Program-made: the position numbers and the translations under genes
Shown here: one piece after another, positions 54,612 through 64,000 of the stretch
Layout: the number at the start of each line of letters is the position of its first letter
How positions within the stretch are numbered: position 1 is the first letter of the stretch
Notes under the pieces: model-generated
Told to the model about the DNA's origin: nothing
Seen by the model: only the letters and a program-made list of their open reading frames with translations
Database searches by the model: none
DNA from: Rhodococcus oxybenzonivorans
GTDB lineage: Bacteria; Actinomycetota; Actinomycetes; Mycobacteriales; Mycobacteriaceae
Direction: 5' to 3'
Assembly (NCBI RefSeq): GCF_003130705.1
Contig: NZ_CP021354.1
Coordinates: 1,178,001-1,242,000 of the forward strand
DNA: 64,000 bases

Positions 54612-55062
54612 CGGTTCTCTCTTCGAAAGTGGTTGCAATCGAGCGCCGATCGAGGGATTGCCTCGACTCGATGCCGAATCATCGTGTGATAGCAGTATTC
54701 CCACTGAATGTCCGGTCGAATCCGGACGGAGACAAGTACATCGAGCAGCGAACAGAGGTGTGAGGATCCGACCGGACATTCCGGCCGATTCGCTGCAGGC
54801 GTCGTCGAGGTTGTGTGAGGGCAACATCGTCCACCGCGACACCCATAGTGTGGTCCTACCTTGCCTCGGGAAGGAAGGCGCGAAAATCGCGAAAGCCGAA
54901 TGGGGTTGAGTCTCGAGTTTCCGCGCGGCGGCGAATCCCTGCGTCGGCTGCGTGCTCAACCTTTGCTTAGGATAGCGTGCCGCGCATGTTTCGGCAATGA
55001 AACTGCCGAGTAACGAGTGGAAATGTGTTGTCACTCAGCAAAGGGCATACCGTTGTCGCCTA
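54612..55062. other. 451-bp intergenic region upstream of the ANTAR operon
   Basis: No supported gene. It contains a perfect 13-bp inverted repeat GAATGTCCGGTCG (54706-54718) / CGACCGGACATTC (54769-54781) with a 50-bp centre, about 95-170 bp before the ANTAR start. A 6-bp-stem hairpin (54991-55009) downstream of the methyltransferase gene may be a weak terminator. The long leader leaves room for an RNA structure that the ANTAR protein itself could bind. Confidence 0.6.
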
Positions 55063-55710
55063 CTATTTCGCGGCTCGAAACACGACGATCTGCTCGCGGG
55101 ACTGCCCGGGCTCGATGAGGCCGCGCTCCTCGAGCATCTTCCGCCGTCCCTCGAGAACCGGCCCGAAGGGAATTTCTGCCGTGGCTGCTAACTCGACCCT
55201 CAAATTCTGCTCTTCGAGCATCGTCTGGGTCTTCTCGATCCCACTGAGCGCGGATTGGGTGAGGAGGAGTACCCCACCGGGCGCCAGCACGTCCGGTGAT
55301 TGAGCGCAGATCCTGTCGAGCAGGGCGCGACCGTTCTTGCCCGCGTCCCACGCCCGGGCAACACCTCGCGCGGGAAGGGCGTCGTCGTGTGCGGGAACGT
55401 ACGGCGGGTTGGACACGATGAGGTCGAATCGCTCGGACCGGATCGACTCGGTGAGGTCGCCGCGGAGAACCCGAATCGGGAGTCTCCTCGTCAGCGCGTT
55501 GAGCCGGATGCTGAGCACTGCGCGGAGCGACACGTCCACCGCGGTGACCGATCCGGCACCGGCCTCAGCTGCCCGGACGCTCAGGGCGCCGGTGCCTGCA
55601 CAGAGGTCGAGAACGCGTGAGGAAGGCCCTAGCTCCTCGGATGCGATCACGTCAGCCAGCATCTCCGTATCGTCCTGTGGGCGATAGACTCCAGGAAGAC
55701 GTAGCAGCAT
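55063..55710 (-). CDS. HemK/PrmC-like class I methyltransferase
   Basis: A 215-aa SAM-dependent methyltransferase with the Rossmann motif VLDLCAGTGALSVRAAE, VTAVDVS, and the catalytic NPPY in IVSNPPYVPAHDD, the hallmark of glutamine-N5 and adenine-N6 methyltransferases. It lacks the N-terminal helical domain of true PrmC, so the target may be another protein. AGGAG precedes ATG 55710. Divergent from malQ. Confidence 0.85.
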   Translation of the reverse strand: MLLRLPGVYRPQDDTEMLADVIASEELGPSSRVLDLCAGTGALSVRAAEAGAGSVTAVDVSLRAVLSIRLNALTRRLPIRVLRGDLTESIRSERFDLIVSNPPYVPAHDDALPARGVARAWDAGKNGRALLDRICAQSPDVLAPGGVLLLTQSALSGIEKTQTMLEEQNLRVELAATAEIPFGPVLEGRRKMLEERGLIEPGQSREQIVVFRAAK

Positions 55711-55889
55711 CTGGGCTCCTTGGTCGGTGAGAGTACGAGGTGAGTCCGAAGTCTGTCACCGGGCACTCTCGGCAATGTCGAGTCGAACGGCAGTGTCGAT
55801 TGGGGTCCAATTACCCGGGACGCGCCCGAATCAATCAGTTCCGTGTTTACGGCGCGCGAGCGCACCGTCGACCTGGCACGATCGACAAG

Positions 55890-58040
55890 GTGAGCTACAG
55901 CCAGCAGTTGCGGAATCTAGCGGCCCGGCACGGCGTGGCGACGTCGTACGAGGGATGGGACGAGCAACGTCACGGGGTCGGGGACGAGACACTGCGCACC
56001 GTCCTCGCGGCGATGGATGTCCCGGCCGACACCGACGTCGAGGTCGAGGATGCGCTCGCAGAGTGCGAACTGGCGCCTTGGCGGCGTGTACTGCCACCGG
56101 TCGTCGTCGGAGTGCAGGGCACCGAGGCACGCTTCGTCGTCCACGTGCCGCACGGCGACCCCGTCACCGTCACGATCGTCACTGAATCCGGCGACGAGGT
56201 CGCGGCGCGGCAGCTCGACGTGTGGGTCGATCCGCGAGAGGTCGATGGCGCCCTGATCGGTCGCGCGACTTTCGCCGTCCCCGCCGACGTGCCCTCGGGG
56301 TGGCACGAGATCCGCGCGTCGACATGGAGCGACGGGACGGAGCCGTCCGACGCTACGTCCGAGTCGTGCACGCTCGTCGTCACGCCGGCCCGGCTGTCGA
56401 CATCGGATTCTCTCAGCGACCGGCAACGGTGGGGAGTCCTTGCCCAGCTGTACTCGGTGCGTTCCCGGCGCTCGTGGGGTCTCGGCGACTTCGGGGACCT
56501 GGGGGAACTGGCCACAATCTTCGGTTCCGTGCACGGCGCCGACTACGTTCTGGTAAATCCGCTGCATGCGGCGCAACCGCAGCCCCCGGTCGAGGCGTCT
56601 CCCTACCTGCCGACCACGCGTAGGTTCGTCAATCCGCTGTACATCCGCGTCGAGAACATCCGGGAGGCCGCGTACCTGCCCCGTCCGCACTACGCCCGTA
56701 TGCGTGAGGCGGCGGCCCGTTTCGAGCGGGCCAACGGCAAGGCCGATCGGATCGACAGGGACAGGTCCTACCGCGCCAAGCTTCGGACACTCGAGCGGGT
56801 GTTCCGAGTCGAGCGCAGCGCGAGTCGGCAGCAGGCGTTCGACGAATTCCGCCGCACCGAAGGAGACGGGCTCCGCGACTTCGCAACCTGGTGCGCCCTC
56901 GCCGAGAAATTGTCTCCGCGGGACCCGCGATGGCAGACGAAGGCTGCCTCGCCCGACACCGAATGGGTGCGAGCGCAACGCGACAAGCTCTCCGACCGGA
57001 TCGAATTCCATTCTTGGTTGCAGTGGATCTGCGACGAACAACTCGCCGAGGCTCAGCACGCTGCCCGCGCGGCAGGCATGGACATCGGTGTCGTGCACGA
57101 CCTGGCGGTCGGTGTCCAGCATGGCGGAGCGGACGCCTGGTCGCTCCGATCCGCTCTCGCGGAAGGTATTACGGTCGGCGCTCCACCTGACGACTTCAAC
57201 CAGCAGGGCCAGTCCTGGGATCAGCCGCCCTGGCGGCCCGGTCGGCTCGCCGAATTGGGCTATGCCCCCTATCGCGACATGCTGCGCACCGTGCTCAAGC
57301 ATGCAGGTGGGCTGCGCGTCGACCATATCCTCGGCCTGTTCCGACTGTGGTGGATACCGGAGGGTGCAGCGTCACCGGCGGAAGGGACCTACGTCACCTA
57401 CGACCACGAAGCCCTCATCGGGATTCTGGTTCTCGAGGCGGAACGCGCGGGGGCCGTCGTCATCGGCGAAGACCTGGGTGTCTTCGAGCCGATGGTGCAA
57501 AAGTATCTCGCCGAACGCGGCGTGTTGGGGACCTCGATTCTGTGGTTCGAACGCGACGACGACGGCCCCATTCCGCCCGAGAAATACCGTTCCCTGTGTC
57601 TGACTTCCGTGACGACGCATGATCTTCCACCGACAGCCGGGTATCTCGCGGGCGAGCACATCGAATTGCGTTCGCGGCTGGGCCTTCTCGAGCGGGACCT
57701 CGAATCCGAGAAGCAGCACGACACGCGTCAGCGAGAATCCGTTCTGCAGATGGCCCGGGACCGCGGGCTGTCGGAGGACGGCGCGTCGATCGAGGACACC
57801 GTGAAGGCGTTGTACGCGTTGATCGGCCGGAGTCCCTCCATGTTGCTGGGAGTTGCACTCGTCGACCTCGTCGGCGAGCACCGCATCCAGAATCAACCAG
57901 GCACGGGCGATGCCCAGTACCCGAACTGGAAGATTCCCCTGGCAGACGGCTCAGGTAAGGCGGTTCCTCTCGAGGACCTGGCGCGGGCCGACTACAGCTA
58001 CGTCGAATGCGAGGCGGTCACAGCGCAAGGGCACTCCTGA
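55890..58040 (+). CDS. malQ: 4-alpha-glucanotransferase MalQ
   Basis: A 716-aa GH77 amylomaltase that moves glucan segments between maltodextrins. Catalytic residues are visible in LRVDHILGLFRLWWIPEG (Asp nucleophile), VIGEDLG (acid/base Glu) and TTHDLPP (stabilising Asp); YAPYRDML and the GDFGDLGELA loop also fit. An N-terminal extension of about 170 residues is typical of actinobacterial MalQ. GTG 55890 is used; the frame is open 50 codons further but through non-conserved sequence. Confidence 0.92.
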   Translation: MSYSQQLRNLAARHGVATSYEGWDEQRHGVGDETLRTVLAAMDVPADTDVEVEDALAECELAPWRRVLPPVVVGVQGTEARFVVHVPHGDPVTVTIVTESGDEVAARQLDVWVDPREVDGALIGRATFAVPADVPSGWHEIRASTWSDGTEPSDATSESCTLVVTPARLSTSDSLSDRQRWGVLAQLYSVRSRRSWGLGDFGDLGELATIFGSVHGADYVLVNPLHAAQPQPPVEASPYLPTTRRFVNPLYIRVENIREAAYLPRPHYARMREAAARFERANGKADRIDRDRSYRAKLRTLERVFRVERSASRQQAFDEFRRTEGDGLRDFATWCALAEKLSPRDPRWQTKAASPDTEWVRAQRDKLSDRIEFHSWLQWICDEQLAEAQHAARAAGMDIGVVHDLAVGVQHGGADAWSLRSALAEGITVGAPPDDFNQQGQSWDQPPWRPGRLAELGYAPYRDMLRTVLKHAGGLRVDHILGLFRLWWIPEGAASPAEGTYVTYDHEALIGILVLEAERAGAVVIGEDLGVFEPMVQKYLAERGVLGTSILWFERDDDGPIPPEKYRSLCLTSVTTHDLPPTAGYLAGEHIELRSRLGLLERDLESEKQHDTRQRESVLQMARDRGLSEDGASIEDTVKALYALIGRSPSMLLGVALVDLVGEHRIQNQPGTGDAQYPNWKIPLADGSGKAVPLEDLARADYSYVECEAVTAQGHS

Positions 58041-58186
58041 CTCTGGCTTGCGTCAACACGTGCATTCCTTGACGGGGGCTGCGGTGATGCCTGAACGGGT
58101 GCCGCCTCGGCGGCTGTCGGGATGGTGAGAGCGACGGTCGCCGGCGACGGTCCGTGGTGACGCGTGTCCGGTGTGGACCGGTCAGA

Positions 58187-58204
58187 GCGCCCCGCTCGGG
58201 GCGC
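58187..58204 (+). terminator. hairpin downstream of malQ
   Basis: A perfect 7-bp stem GCGCCCC/GGGGCGC with a 4-nt loop, 146 bp past the malQ stop, in a 394-bp interval (58041-58434) that holds no supported gene. The interval also must carry the promoter of the GCS2 ligase gene, perhaps near 58230-58300 where AT content rises. Confidence 0.5.
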
Positions 58205-58434
58205 GGTATGCATCCCTGGGCGCAAAGCTCGTGAAAAAGTTGGCGAACCTGCAATTGCGGCAGTGATTCGAAAACCGGCGCCGGGGTATTCGGATTCTGT
58301 CACCGGTCGGTCAGGAAGTGCGCCGACGCCGAAAGAGAGGCGTTGGGTGCGAGTGCTGCCCCACGCCTCACCGCGGAGAAAGTGGGGTGCGCCGTGCTGA
58401 TAGACGTTCCGCGGTTCGTCGTGGGGGTGCGACG

Positions 58435-59613
58435 ATGAGCTTGCGACCACTCGACAGCGCACGATCGGACGTACCCGGCTCCAGCCGCGGTCCGTCGGTC
58501 GGAGTGGAGGAAGAATTCTTCCTCGTCGACGCGTCGACGAACCGAATGCTCGCGTGCAATCGGGAGGTCGTCGACAGTGCCCGAAGCCTGGGCGGCACGC
58601 TCGATCTGGAGCTCAAGACGAGCCAGGTGGAGACCAACACCCCGGTCTGCCGGGGAATGCGCCAGTTGTACGACCAGATCGCGGGGGCTCGCTCGGTTGC
58701 GGCGGCGGCAGCGACCCAGCATGGGGCGGCCCTGTTGTCCACGGGGGTGCCGCCGGTGTGCGGCGAGTTCTCGACGGTCACCGATGTACCCCGTTACCAG
58801 CGGATGGCCGAGCGGTACGGGTCTCTCGTGTCCGAGCACGAGGTGTGCGGTTGCCACGTGCACGTGGCGATCAGTGACCGCGAGACCGCGGTGCAGGTGT
58901 GCAATTATCTGCGGCTCTGGCTGCCGACTCTCCTCGCGCTGACCGCGAACTCTCCGATCCATCGAGGCCGCGACACCGGATTCGCGAGCTGGCGGGCGGT
59001 GCTCGGAGGCAGATGGGCGTGCTCGTGGGCACCCCCGTACTTCACATCGGCCGATCACTACGACTCGGTGGTCGGCGTGATGATCGAATCCGGGGGCATT
59101 CTCGACGAGGCGATGGTGTACTGGGACGTCCGCCCCTCCGCGCACCTTCCCACCGTCGAGGTCCGGGTCAGTGACGTGCCCGGCACTGTCGACGAAACGG
59201 TGGTCGTGGCCACGCTGATTCGTGCCCTGGTCGCAGCAGCGGAGCGTTCGGTACATGCCGGACGGCTAGCGCTTCCGGTGGCTCCCGAAGTGCTGCGGGC
59301 CGCATATCTGCGTGCCGCGCGCGAAGGCGTCAGCGGGCAATTGCTCGACATCACCTCTTCGCGGTTGACCTCACCTGCGCGCCAGCTGTCCTCGCTGATC
59401 CGTCACGTGCAGACGGAACTCGACGAGTTCGGTGAACGCAGCAGGGTGGAGAAGATGATGAAGAAGATCCTGTCTCAGGGCAACGGCGCTACGCGGCAGC
59501 GGGAGGCGTTCTCCCGGCGACAGGACGCGGCTGACGTGGTGTCGGTCGCAGCTCGCTGCACGCTCGCGGGTTCGTGGCCCGCTGCGATCCGCGAGCATGA
59601 CACCGTTCATTGA
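58435..59613 (+). CDS. glutamate--cysteine ligase family 2 (YbdK-type carboxylate-amine ligase)
   Basis: A 392-aa GCS2-family ligase. It starts with SVGVEEEFFLVDASTNRML, then ELKTSQVETNTPVC, the CGCHVHVAI histidine pair and ANSPIHRGRDTGFASWR. YbdK-type enzymes have weak glutamate-cysteine ligase activity and their true role is unknown; actinobacteria use mycothiol, so glutathione synthesis is not implied. ATG 58435 is preceded by GTGCGACG only. The C-terminus extends about 25 residues past the usual end. Confidence 0.87.
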   Translation: MSLRPLDSARSDVPGSSRGPSVGVEEEFFLVDASTNRMLACNREVVDSARSLGGTLDLELKTSQVETNTPVCRGMRQLYDQIAGARSVAAAAATQHGAALLSTGVPPVCGEFSTVTDVPRYQRMAERYGSLVSEHEVCGCHVHVAISDRETAVQVCNYLRLWLPTLLALTANSPIHRGRDTGFASWRAVLGGRWACSWAPPYFTSADHYDSVVGVMIESGGILDEAMVYWDVRPSAHLPTVEVRVSDVPGTVDETVVVATLIRALVAAAERSVHAGRLALPVAPEVLRAAYLRAAREGVSGQLLDITSSRLTSPARQLSSLIRHVQTELDEFGERSRVEKMMKKILSQGNGATRQREAFSRRQDAADVVSVAARCTLAGSWPAAIREHDTVH

Positions 59614-59667
59614 AGACCGACACCGCACGCAATACACCACACGGTGACATCGGGGAAGGAAATCGAC

Positions 59668-59832
59668 GTGGCCGAACGTAAAGCTTCCGTCTTCGAGGTG
59701 GAGCACGAAGTCGATGCCGACACGATCCGGAAGGCGCAGCGGGCGGTCGCGTCGCGATCGCGCGATGCCCACGATTGCAAGGATCTGTTGTCGATCCTCG
59801 GGATCCTGCACATCACACCGGCAACGGAGTGA
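59668..59832 (+). CDS. small conserved-looking hypothetical protein (54 aa)
   Basis: A 54-aa charged helical protein (FEVEHEVDADTIRKAQRAVASRSRDAHDCK is its central helix, here only to show its acidic-to-basic pattern; it ends ILGILHITPATE). GTG 59668 has AAGGAAA upstream; GTG 59644 would add eight residues. It lies 54 bp after the GCS2 ligase on the same strand. No family recognised. One cysteine (DCKD). Confidence 0.6.
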   Translation: MAERKASVFEVEHEVDADTIRKAQRAVASRSRDAHDCKDLLSILGILHITPATE

Positions 59833-59889
59833 CACAGCGGCTTGCGCAGGAGCTGAAAACGTGTCGGTGAGCGGGGATAGGGTGCGCCC

Positions 59890-60243
59890 ATGGCACTCGA
59901 ACTCGGCATGATCACCTTCGACAGCACAGATCCCGGACCCCTGGCCACCTGGTGGGCGGAGCAGACTGCGGGCACCGTCGAGCAGGAGAACGACGGATGG
60001 TTCTATGTCGTCACGCTTCCGAACTCGCCGTACAAGCTCGCCTTCCAGAAGGTGGACGACCCCACGCCGGGGAAGAATCGCATTCACCTCGACCTGACGT
60101 CCGAGAATCTCGACGGCGAGGTGGGCAGACTGACCGCCGGGGGCGCGACGGAGGTGGCGCAACGTGAGATGGGCGGGTTCCGCTGGGTCACCCTCGCCGA
60201 TCCAGACGGCAATCAGTTCTGCGTCTCGGGTCCCCACAGCTAA
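59890..60243 (+). CDS. VOC (glyoxalase/bleomycin resistance) superfamily protein
   Basis: A 117-aa single-module VOC protein: [38 protein letters not shown] and the terminal [13 protein letters not shown]. Actinobacterial relatives of this size act in glyoxalase-like reactions or as binding proteins; metal ligands are not complete enough to tell. It sits beside the M18 aminopeptidase, as Rv0801 and Rv0800 do. ATG 59890. Confidence 0.87.
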   Translation: MALELGMITFDSTDPGPLATWWAEQTAGTVEQENDGWFYVVTLPNSPYKLAFQKVDDPTPGKNRIHLDLTSENLDGEVGRLTAGGATEVAQREMGGFRWVTLADPDGNQFCVSGPHS

Positions 60244-60268
60244 CACCGCGTCCTGCATGATTGGCTCC

Positions 60269-61555
60269 ATGCATTCCACTACGTGGGCCGACGCCCAGGG
60301 CCTGTGCACCTTCGTCGATGCGTCACCGTCGCCTTTCCATGTGTGCGCGACGGTGTCGATGTTGCTGTCCGGCAACGGATTCACCGAGCTGCACGAGACG
60401 GACTCATGGCCCGGCGAACCTGGCCGCTACTTCCTGGTTCGCGGCGGATCGCTCATCGCCTGGAGCACCGAGAGGGTCGGGCGGACGGCGCCGTTCCGCA
60501 TCGTCGGCGGGCACACCGACAGCCCGAACCTGCGCGTCAAGCAGCATCCCGATCTGTGGTCGGCCGGGTGGCAGATGGTGGGTCTCGAGCCGTACGGGGG
60601 TGCGTGGCTCAATTCGTGGCTCGACCGCGACCTGGGTATCTCGGGACGCCTGAGCGTGCGGGTCGGCAACGTGGTGGAACAGAAACTCGTCCGCATCGAC
60701 CAACCGATCCTGCGGGTCCCGCAGCTCGCGATTCACCTGTCGGAGGATCGCAAGGGAGTGCATCTCGACCCGCAACGACACCTCAACGCGGTCTGGGGTG
60801 TCGGTTCGGAGCGTCGATCCTTCATCGACTTCGTCGCGGACCGGGCCGAGGTGCCTGCCGATTCGGTGCTCGGCTGGGAACTGATGACCCACGACCTCGC
60901 GCCCAGTGCGGTGGTCGGGACGGATGAGGATCTCGTCAGCGCGCCGCGGCTCGACAACCAGGGCACCTGCTACGCCGGAACCCAGGCGCTGCTCGCCGCC
61001 GCCGAGTACCCGGCAGGTGATCACGTGCCCGTGCTCGCGCTCTTCGATCACGAGGAGGTCGGGAGTATGTCGGATCGCGGCGCGTTCTCGGACCTCCTCA
61101 ACACCGTTCTCGAGCGCATCGTGCTCGGCCGGGGTGGCGGGCGCGAAGAATTCCTGCAGGCCATGGCCGGCTCGGTGTGTGCGTCGGGCGATATGGCGCA
61201 CGCCACCCACCCCAACTATCCGGACCGCCACGAACCCGCACACCAGATCGCCGTCAACGCCGGGCCGGTCCTCAAGGTCAATCAGAATCTGCGCTACGCC
61301 ACCGACGCGGCGGGCGCAGGAGCGTTCGCGCTGGCGTGCGATCAGGCCGGCGTGCCGTTGCAGAGGTATGTGCACCGCGCCGATCTGCCGTGCGGGTCGA
61401 CCATCGGCCCGATCACCGCCTCACGAACCGGTCTGAGCACCGTCGACGTCGGTGCCGCTCAGTTGGGAATGCACTCGTCCCGGGAGCTGATGGGTGCCCG
61501 CGACGTGCGGGCATACTCCGACGCCCTTGCGGCGTTCCTCACACCGACAACCTGA
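60269..61555 (+). CDS. M18 family aminopeptidase
   Basis: A 428-aa zinc aminopeptidase of family M18 (corresponding to Rv0800). Metal ligands are in [29 protein letters not shown] and [35 protein letters not shown] is a family marker. It trims N-terminal residues from peptides in the cytosol as a large oligomer. ATG 60269 matches the mycobacterial N-terminus; ATG 60257 is a near alternative. Confidence 0.92.
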   Translation: MHSTTWADAQGLCTFVDASPSPFHVCATVSMLLSGNGFTELHETDSWPGEPGRYFLVRGGSLIAWSTERVGRTAPFRIVGGHTDSPNLRVKQHPDLWSAGWQMVGLEPYGGAWLNSWLDRDLGISGRLSVRVGNVVEQKLVRIDQPILRVPQLAIHLSEDRKGVHLDPQRHLNAVWGVGSERRSFIDFVADRAEVPADSVLGWELMTHDLAPSAVVGTDEDLVSAPRLDNQGTCYAGTQALLAAAEYPAGDHVPVLALFDHEEVGSMSDRGAFSDLLNTVLERIVLGRGGGREEFLQAMAGSVCASGDMAHATHPNYPDRHEPAHQIAVNAGPVLKVNQNLRYATDAAGAGAFALACDQAGVPLQRYVHRADLPCGSTIGPITASRTGLSTVDVGAAQLGMHSSRELMGARDVRAYSDALAAFLTPTT

Positions 61556-61701
61556 TGCCGGGCAGGCCGGTGAGCGCCAGGTCGATGGCGGAAGAAGGTG
61601 CCGGATAGACTGACGTACGGCTCGTCGCCACCCGGCTCACCGGCCGGCCCTGACTCCGGCTTGCCGCTCTTGACTCCCGTAGGGAAGGGACCACACCTCC
61701 A

Positions 61702-64000
61702 GTGTCAGCACACCCGGTCGATACCGTCACCGCCGCCGCCGCGAACCCCGAAGTCGCGCAGCCTTACAAGGAGCTCGGCCTCAAGGACGACGAGTACGCC
61801 CGTATCAAGGAGATCCTGGGCCGGCGCCCCACCGAGGCCGAGCTGGCGATGTACTCGGTGATGTGGAGTGAGCACTGCTCGTACAAGTCTTCCAAGGTGC
61901 ACCTGAAGTACTTCGGTGAGACCACCACCGACGAGATGCGTTCCTCGATGCTCGCCGGTATCGGGGAGAACGCCGGCGTGGTCGATATCGGTGACGGCTG
62001 GGCCGTCACCTTCAAGGTCGAAAGCCACAACCATCCGTCCTACGTCGAGCCCTACCAGGGTGCGGCCACCGGTGTCGGCGGCATCGTCCGCGACATCATG
62101 GCCATGGGCGCGCGGCCCATTGCCGTCATGGACCAGCTGCGTTTCGGTGCGGCGGATGCCCCCGACACGCGGCGCGTGGTCGACGGTGTGGTGCGCGGTG
62201 TCGGTGGCTACGGCAACTCGCTCGGGCTGCCCAACGTGGGCGGCGAAACCGTGTTCGACGAGTCGTACGCCGGAAATCCTCTGGTCAACGCCCTGTGTGC
62301 TGGTGCCATGCGCGTCGAGGATCTGCATCTCGCCTTCGCCTCGGGTGCCGGTAACAAGATCATTCTGTTCGGTGCCCGCACCGGACTCGACGGCATCGGC
62401 GGCGTGTCCGTGCTTGCGTCGGAGACGTTCGACGGCGACGAGAGCGGGGACGAAGCCGACGGCGGAGCATCGAAGAGCAGAAAGAAGCTCCCGGCGGTGC
62501 AGGTGGGTGATCCGTTCACCGAGAAGGTGCTCATCGAGTGCTGTCTCGAGCTGTATGCCGCCAAGCTCGTGGTCGGTATCCAGGACCTCGGTGGTGCCGG
62601 ACTGTCCTGCGCCACGTCCGAGTTGGCCGCGGCGGGCGACGGCGGCATGCACATCGACCTCGAGCAGGTCCCGATGCGCGCGACGGGCATGACGGCGGCG
62701 GAGGTGCTGTCCAGCGAGTCGCAGGAACGTATGTGTGCCGTCGTGACTCCCGAGAACGTGGATGCGTTCATGGCCGTGTGCAAGAAGTGGGACGTTCTCG
62801 CCACGGTGATCGGCGAGGTCACCGACGGTGACCATCTCACCATTTCCTGGCACGGCGAAACCGTCGTCGACGTGCCGCCGCGCACCGTCGCCCACGAGGG
62901 CCCTGTCTACGAGCGTCCCGTGCAGCGGCCCGCGAGCCAGGATGCGCTGGTCGCGAACACCACGGCGGGGCTGAAGCGGCCCGAGTCCGCCGACGAGCTG
63001 AAGGCGACGCTGCTGAAGATGATCGCGTCGCCGGCGCTGTGCAGCCGGAAGTGGATCACCGAGCAGTACGACCGTTACGTCCGCGGCAACACGGTACTGG
63101 CCGAAAATGCCGATTCCGGTGTCATCCGGATCGACGAGGAGACGGGCCGCGGCATCGCCCTGGCCACCGATGCGTCCGGTCGCTACACCGCACTCGACCC
63201 GTACACCGGAGCGCAGCTGGCACTCGCCGAGGCGTTCCGCAACGTTGCCGTCACCGGAGCCACCCCGAAGGCCGTCAGCAACTGCCTCAATTTCGGATCC
63301 CCGGAAGACCCGGGCGTGATGTGGCAGTTCCAGCAGGCCGTGCGCGGTCTGGCCGATGGCTGCGCCAAGCTGGGCATTCCCGTCACCGGTGGCAACGTGA
63401 GCTTCTACAACCAGACCGGTTCCACGCCGATCCTGCCCACCCCGGTGGTCGCGGTGCTCGGCGTCATCGACGACGTGCACCGGCGCATCCCCACGGGCCT
63501 CGGTCTCGAACCCGGTGAAACGCTGATCCTGCTCGGCGAGACGCGCGACGAATTCGACGGTTCGATCTGGTCGCAGGTCGAGCACGGACATCTCGGCGGC
63601 GTTCCCCCGCGGGTCGATCTCGACCGCGAGCAGCTTCTCGCCGACATCCTTCTGGCGTCGTCGCGTGACGGGCTGGTGTCTGCCGCACACGATCTGTCGG
63701 AGGGTGGCCTCGCGCAGGCTGTCGTCGAGGCCGCGCTCGCCGGTGAAACCGGTTGCCGCATCCTGCTTCCCGACGACGCCGATCCGTTCGTCACCTTGTT
63801 CTCCGAGTCGTCGGGCCGCGTGCTCGTCGCCGTCCCGCGTACGGAAGAAACTCGCTTTACCGGAATGTGCACGGCACGTAACCTCCCGTGGGTGCGCATC
63901 GGTGTGGTGGACGAAGGCTCCGACTCCGTGGAGATCCAGGGACAATTCTCGATCACCCTTGCCGAACTGCGGGCGACGTCAGAAGCGACCCTGCCGGCGT
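61702..64000 (+). CDS. purL: FGAM synthase large subunit PurL (3' end cut by the window)
   Basis: Small-type PurL, 766 codons visible, ATP-dependent synthase subunit that turns FGAR into FGAM with ammonia from PurQ. Markers are [36 protein letters not shown], the [15 protein letters not shown] loop and, in the second half, [11 protein letters not shown] and [18 protein letters not shown] 61702 fits the family start. The frame is still open at 64000; the last residues ([12 protein letters not shown]) match the usual C-terminus, so only a few codons and the stop are missing. An insert-like acidic/basic stretch ([19 protein letters not shown], about 246-264) is unusual. Confidence 0.95.
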   Translation, partial: MSAHPVDTVTAAAANPEVAQPYKELGLKDDEYARIKEILGRRPTEAELAMYSVMWSEHCSYKSSKVHLKYFGETTTDEMRSSMLAGIGENAGVVDIGDGWAVTFKVESHNHPSYVEPYQGAATGVGGIVRDIMAMGARPIAVMDQLRFGAADAPDTRRVVDGVVRGVGGYGNSLGLPNVGGETVFDESYAGNPLVNALCAGAMRVEDLHLAFASGAGNKIILFGARTGLDGIGGVSVLASETFDGDESGDEADGGASKSRKKLPAVQVGDPFTEKVLIECCLELYAAKLVVGIQDLGGAGLSCATSELAAAGDGGMHIDLEQVPMRATGMTAAEVLSSESQERMCAVVTPENVDAFMAVCKKWDVLATVIGEVTDGDHLTISWHGETVVDVPPRTVAHEGPVYERPVQRPASQDALVANTTAGLKRPESADELKATLLKMIASPALCSRKWITEQYDRYVRGNTVLAENADSGVIRIDEETGRGIALATDASGRYTALDPYTGAQLALAEAFRNVAVTGATPKAVSNCLNFGSPEDPGVMWQFQQAVRGLADGCAKLGIPVTGGNVSFYNQTGSTPILPTPVVAVLGVIDDVHRRIPTGLGLEPGETLILLGETRDEFDGSIWSQVEHGHLGGVPPRVDLDREQLLADILLASSRDGLVSAAHDLSEGGLAQAVVEAALAGETGCRILLPDDADPFVTLFSESSGRVLVAVPRTEETRFTGMCTARNLPWVRIGVVDEGSDSVEIQGQFSITLAELRATSEATLPA

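Noticed and set aside
58164..58400. 78-codon frame between malQ and the GCS2 ligase
   Set aside because: Arg/Pro/Gly-rich with no ribosome-binding site, and it overlaps the hairpin after malQ.
61705..63945. Long open frame on the minus strand opposite purL (746 codons)
   Set aside because: It mirrors the purL codons in a GC-rich frame, has no recognisable domain and is rich in His/Arg/Gly as expected for antisense frames in this genome.

Overview
High-GC actinobacterial chromosome segment, most likely from a large-genome soil Rhodococcus (R. jostii/opacus type). The evidence is the coding style (GTG starts, ATGA-coupled operons), the gene content (P450 catabolism, F420-type Ddn protein, 2,3-dihydroxybenzoate siderophore genes under an IdeR-like box) and gene order. 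From about 17.4 kb to the right edge the order follows the Mycobacterium tuberculosis Rv0757-Rv0803 segment: phoP-phoR-HIT, purD, a TetR gene with purB, purC-ptrB, an UPF0173 hydrolase, a DUF2334 protein, purS-purQ, a VOC protein, an M18 aminopeptidase and purL. Accessory modules are inserted between these anchors. No rRNA, tRNA, insertion sequence, prophage or CRISPR array is visible.

Left part. 0-5.3 kb: a translationally coupled catabolic operon (aldehyde dehydrogenase, amidohydrolase, SDR dehydrogenase, cytochrome P450, Ddn-like protein), then a TetR regulator. 6.1-10.2 kb: an orphan ABC substrate-binding lipoprotein, a crotonase-fold protein and a fused ferredoxin/ferredoxin-NADP reductase that could feed the P450. 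10.3-12.3 kb: an HspR-like MerR regulator, a short hydrophobic protein and a ferritin-like helical protein. 12.3-15.2 kb: a lipoprotein and a PadR / DUF1048 / ABC-2 exporter operon. 15.3-16.5 kb: a protein made of thirteen exact decapeptide repeats and a SugE/Gdx-type small exporter. 16.7-17.4 kb: two paralogous micro-ORFs of 35-40 codons, each followed by a strong hairpin, the second directly ahead of phoP.

Middle. phoPR is followed by a HIT protein, a GT2-GtrA fusion with a GT39-like mannosyltransferase, purD, a LysR-controlled 3-hydroxybutyrate dehydrogenase and MHS permease pair, an aminotransferase, a DUF1707 protein, TetR, purB, a second HIT protein and an NRDE protein. The 33-38 kb stretch holds entC-entA-entE-like genes behind an IdeR-like iron box and a DHA2 exporter. 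It lacks entB and any NRPS, so siderophore assembly must be completed elsewhere. purC and an intact ptrB-type peptidase follow.

Right part. An M20 peptidase, a TetR/DHA2 exporter/old-yellow-enzyme group, a CitA/CitB-type two-component system divergent from a DctA carrier, a glutathione-peroxidase-like enzyme, purS-purQ, a small ANTAR-domain operon with 17-bp tandem repeats and an upstream 13-bp inverted repeat, a PrmC-like methyltransferase, malQ, a GCS2 ligase, a VOC protein, an M18 aminopeptidase, and purL cut by the window edge just before its stop.

The most unusual signals are the micro-ORF twins ahead of phoP, the decapeptide-repeat protein, four dispersed 40-bp palindromes that form a repeat family, and the ANTAR mini-operon.
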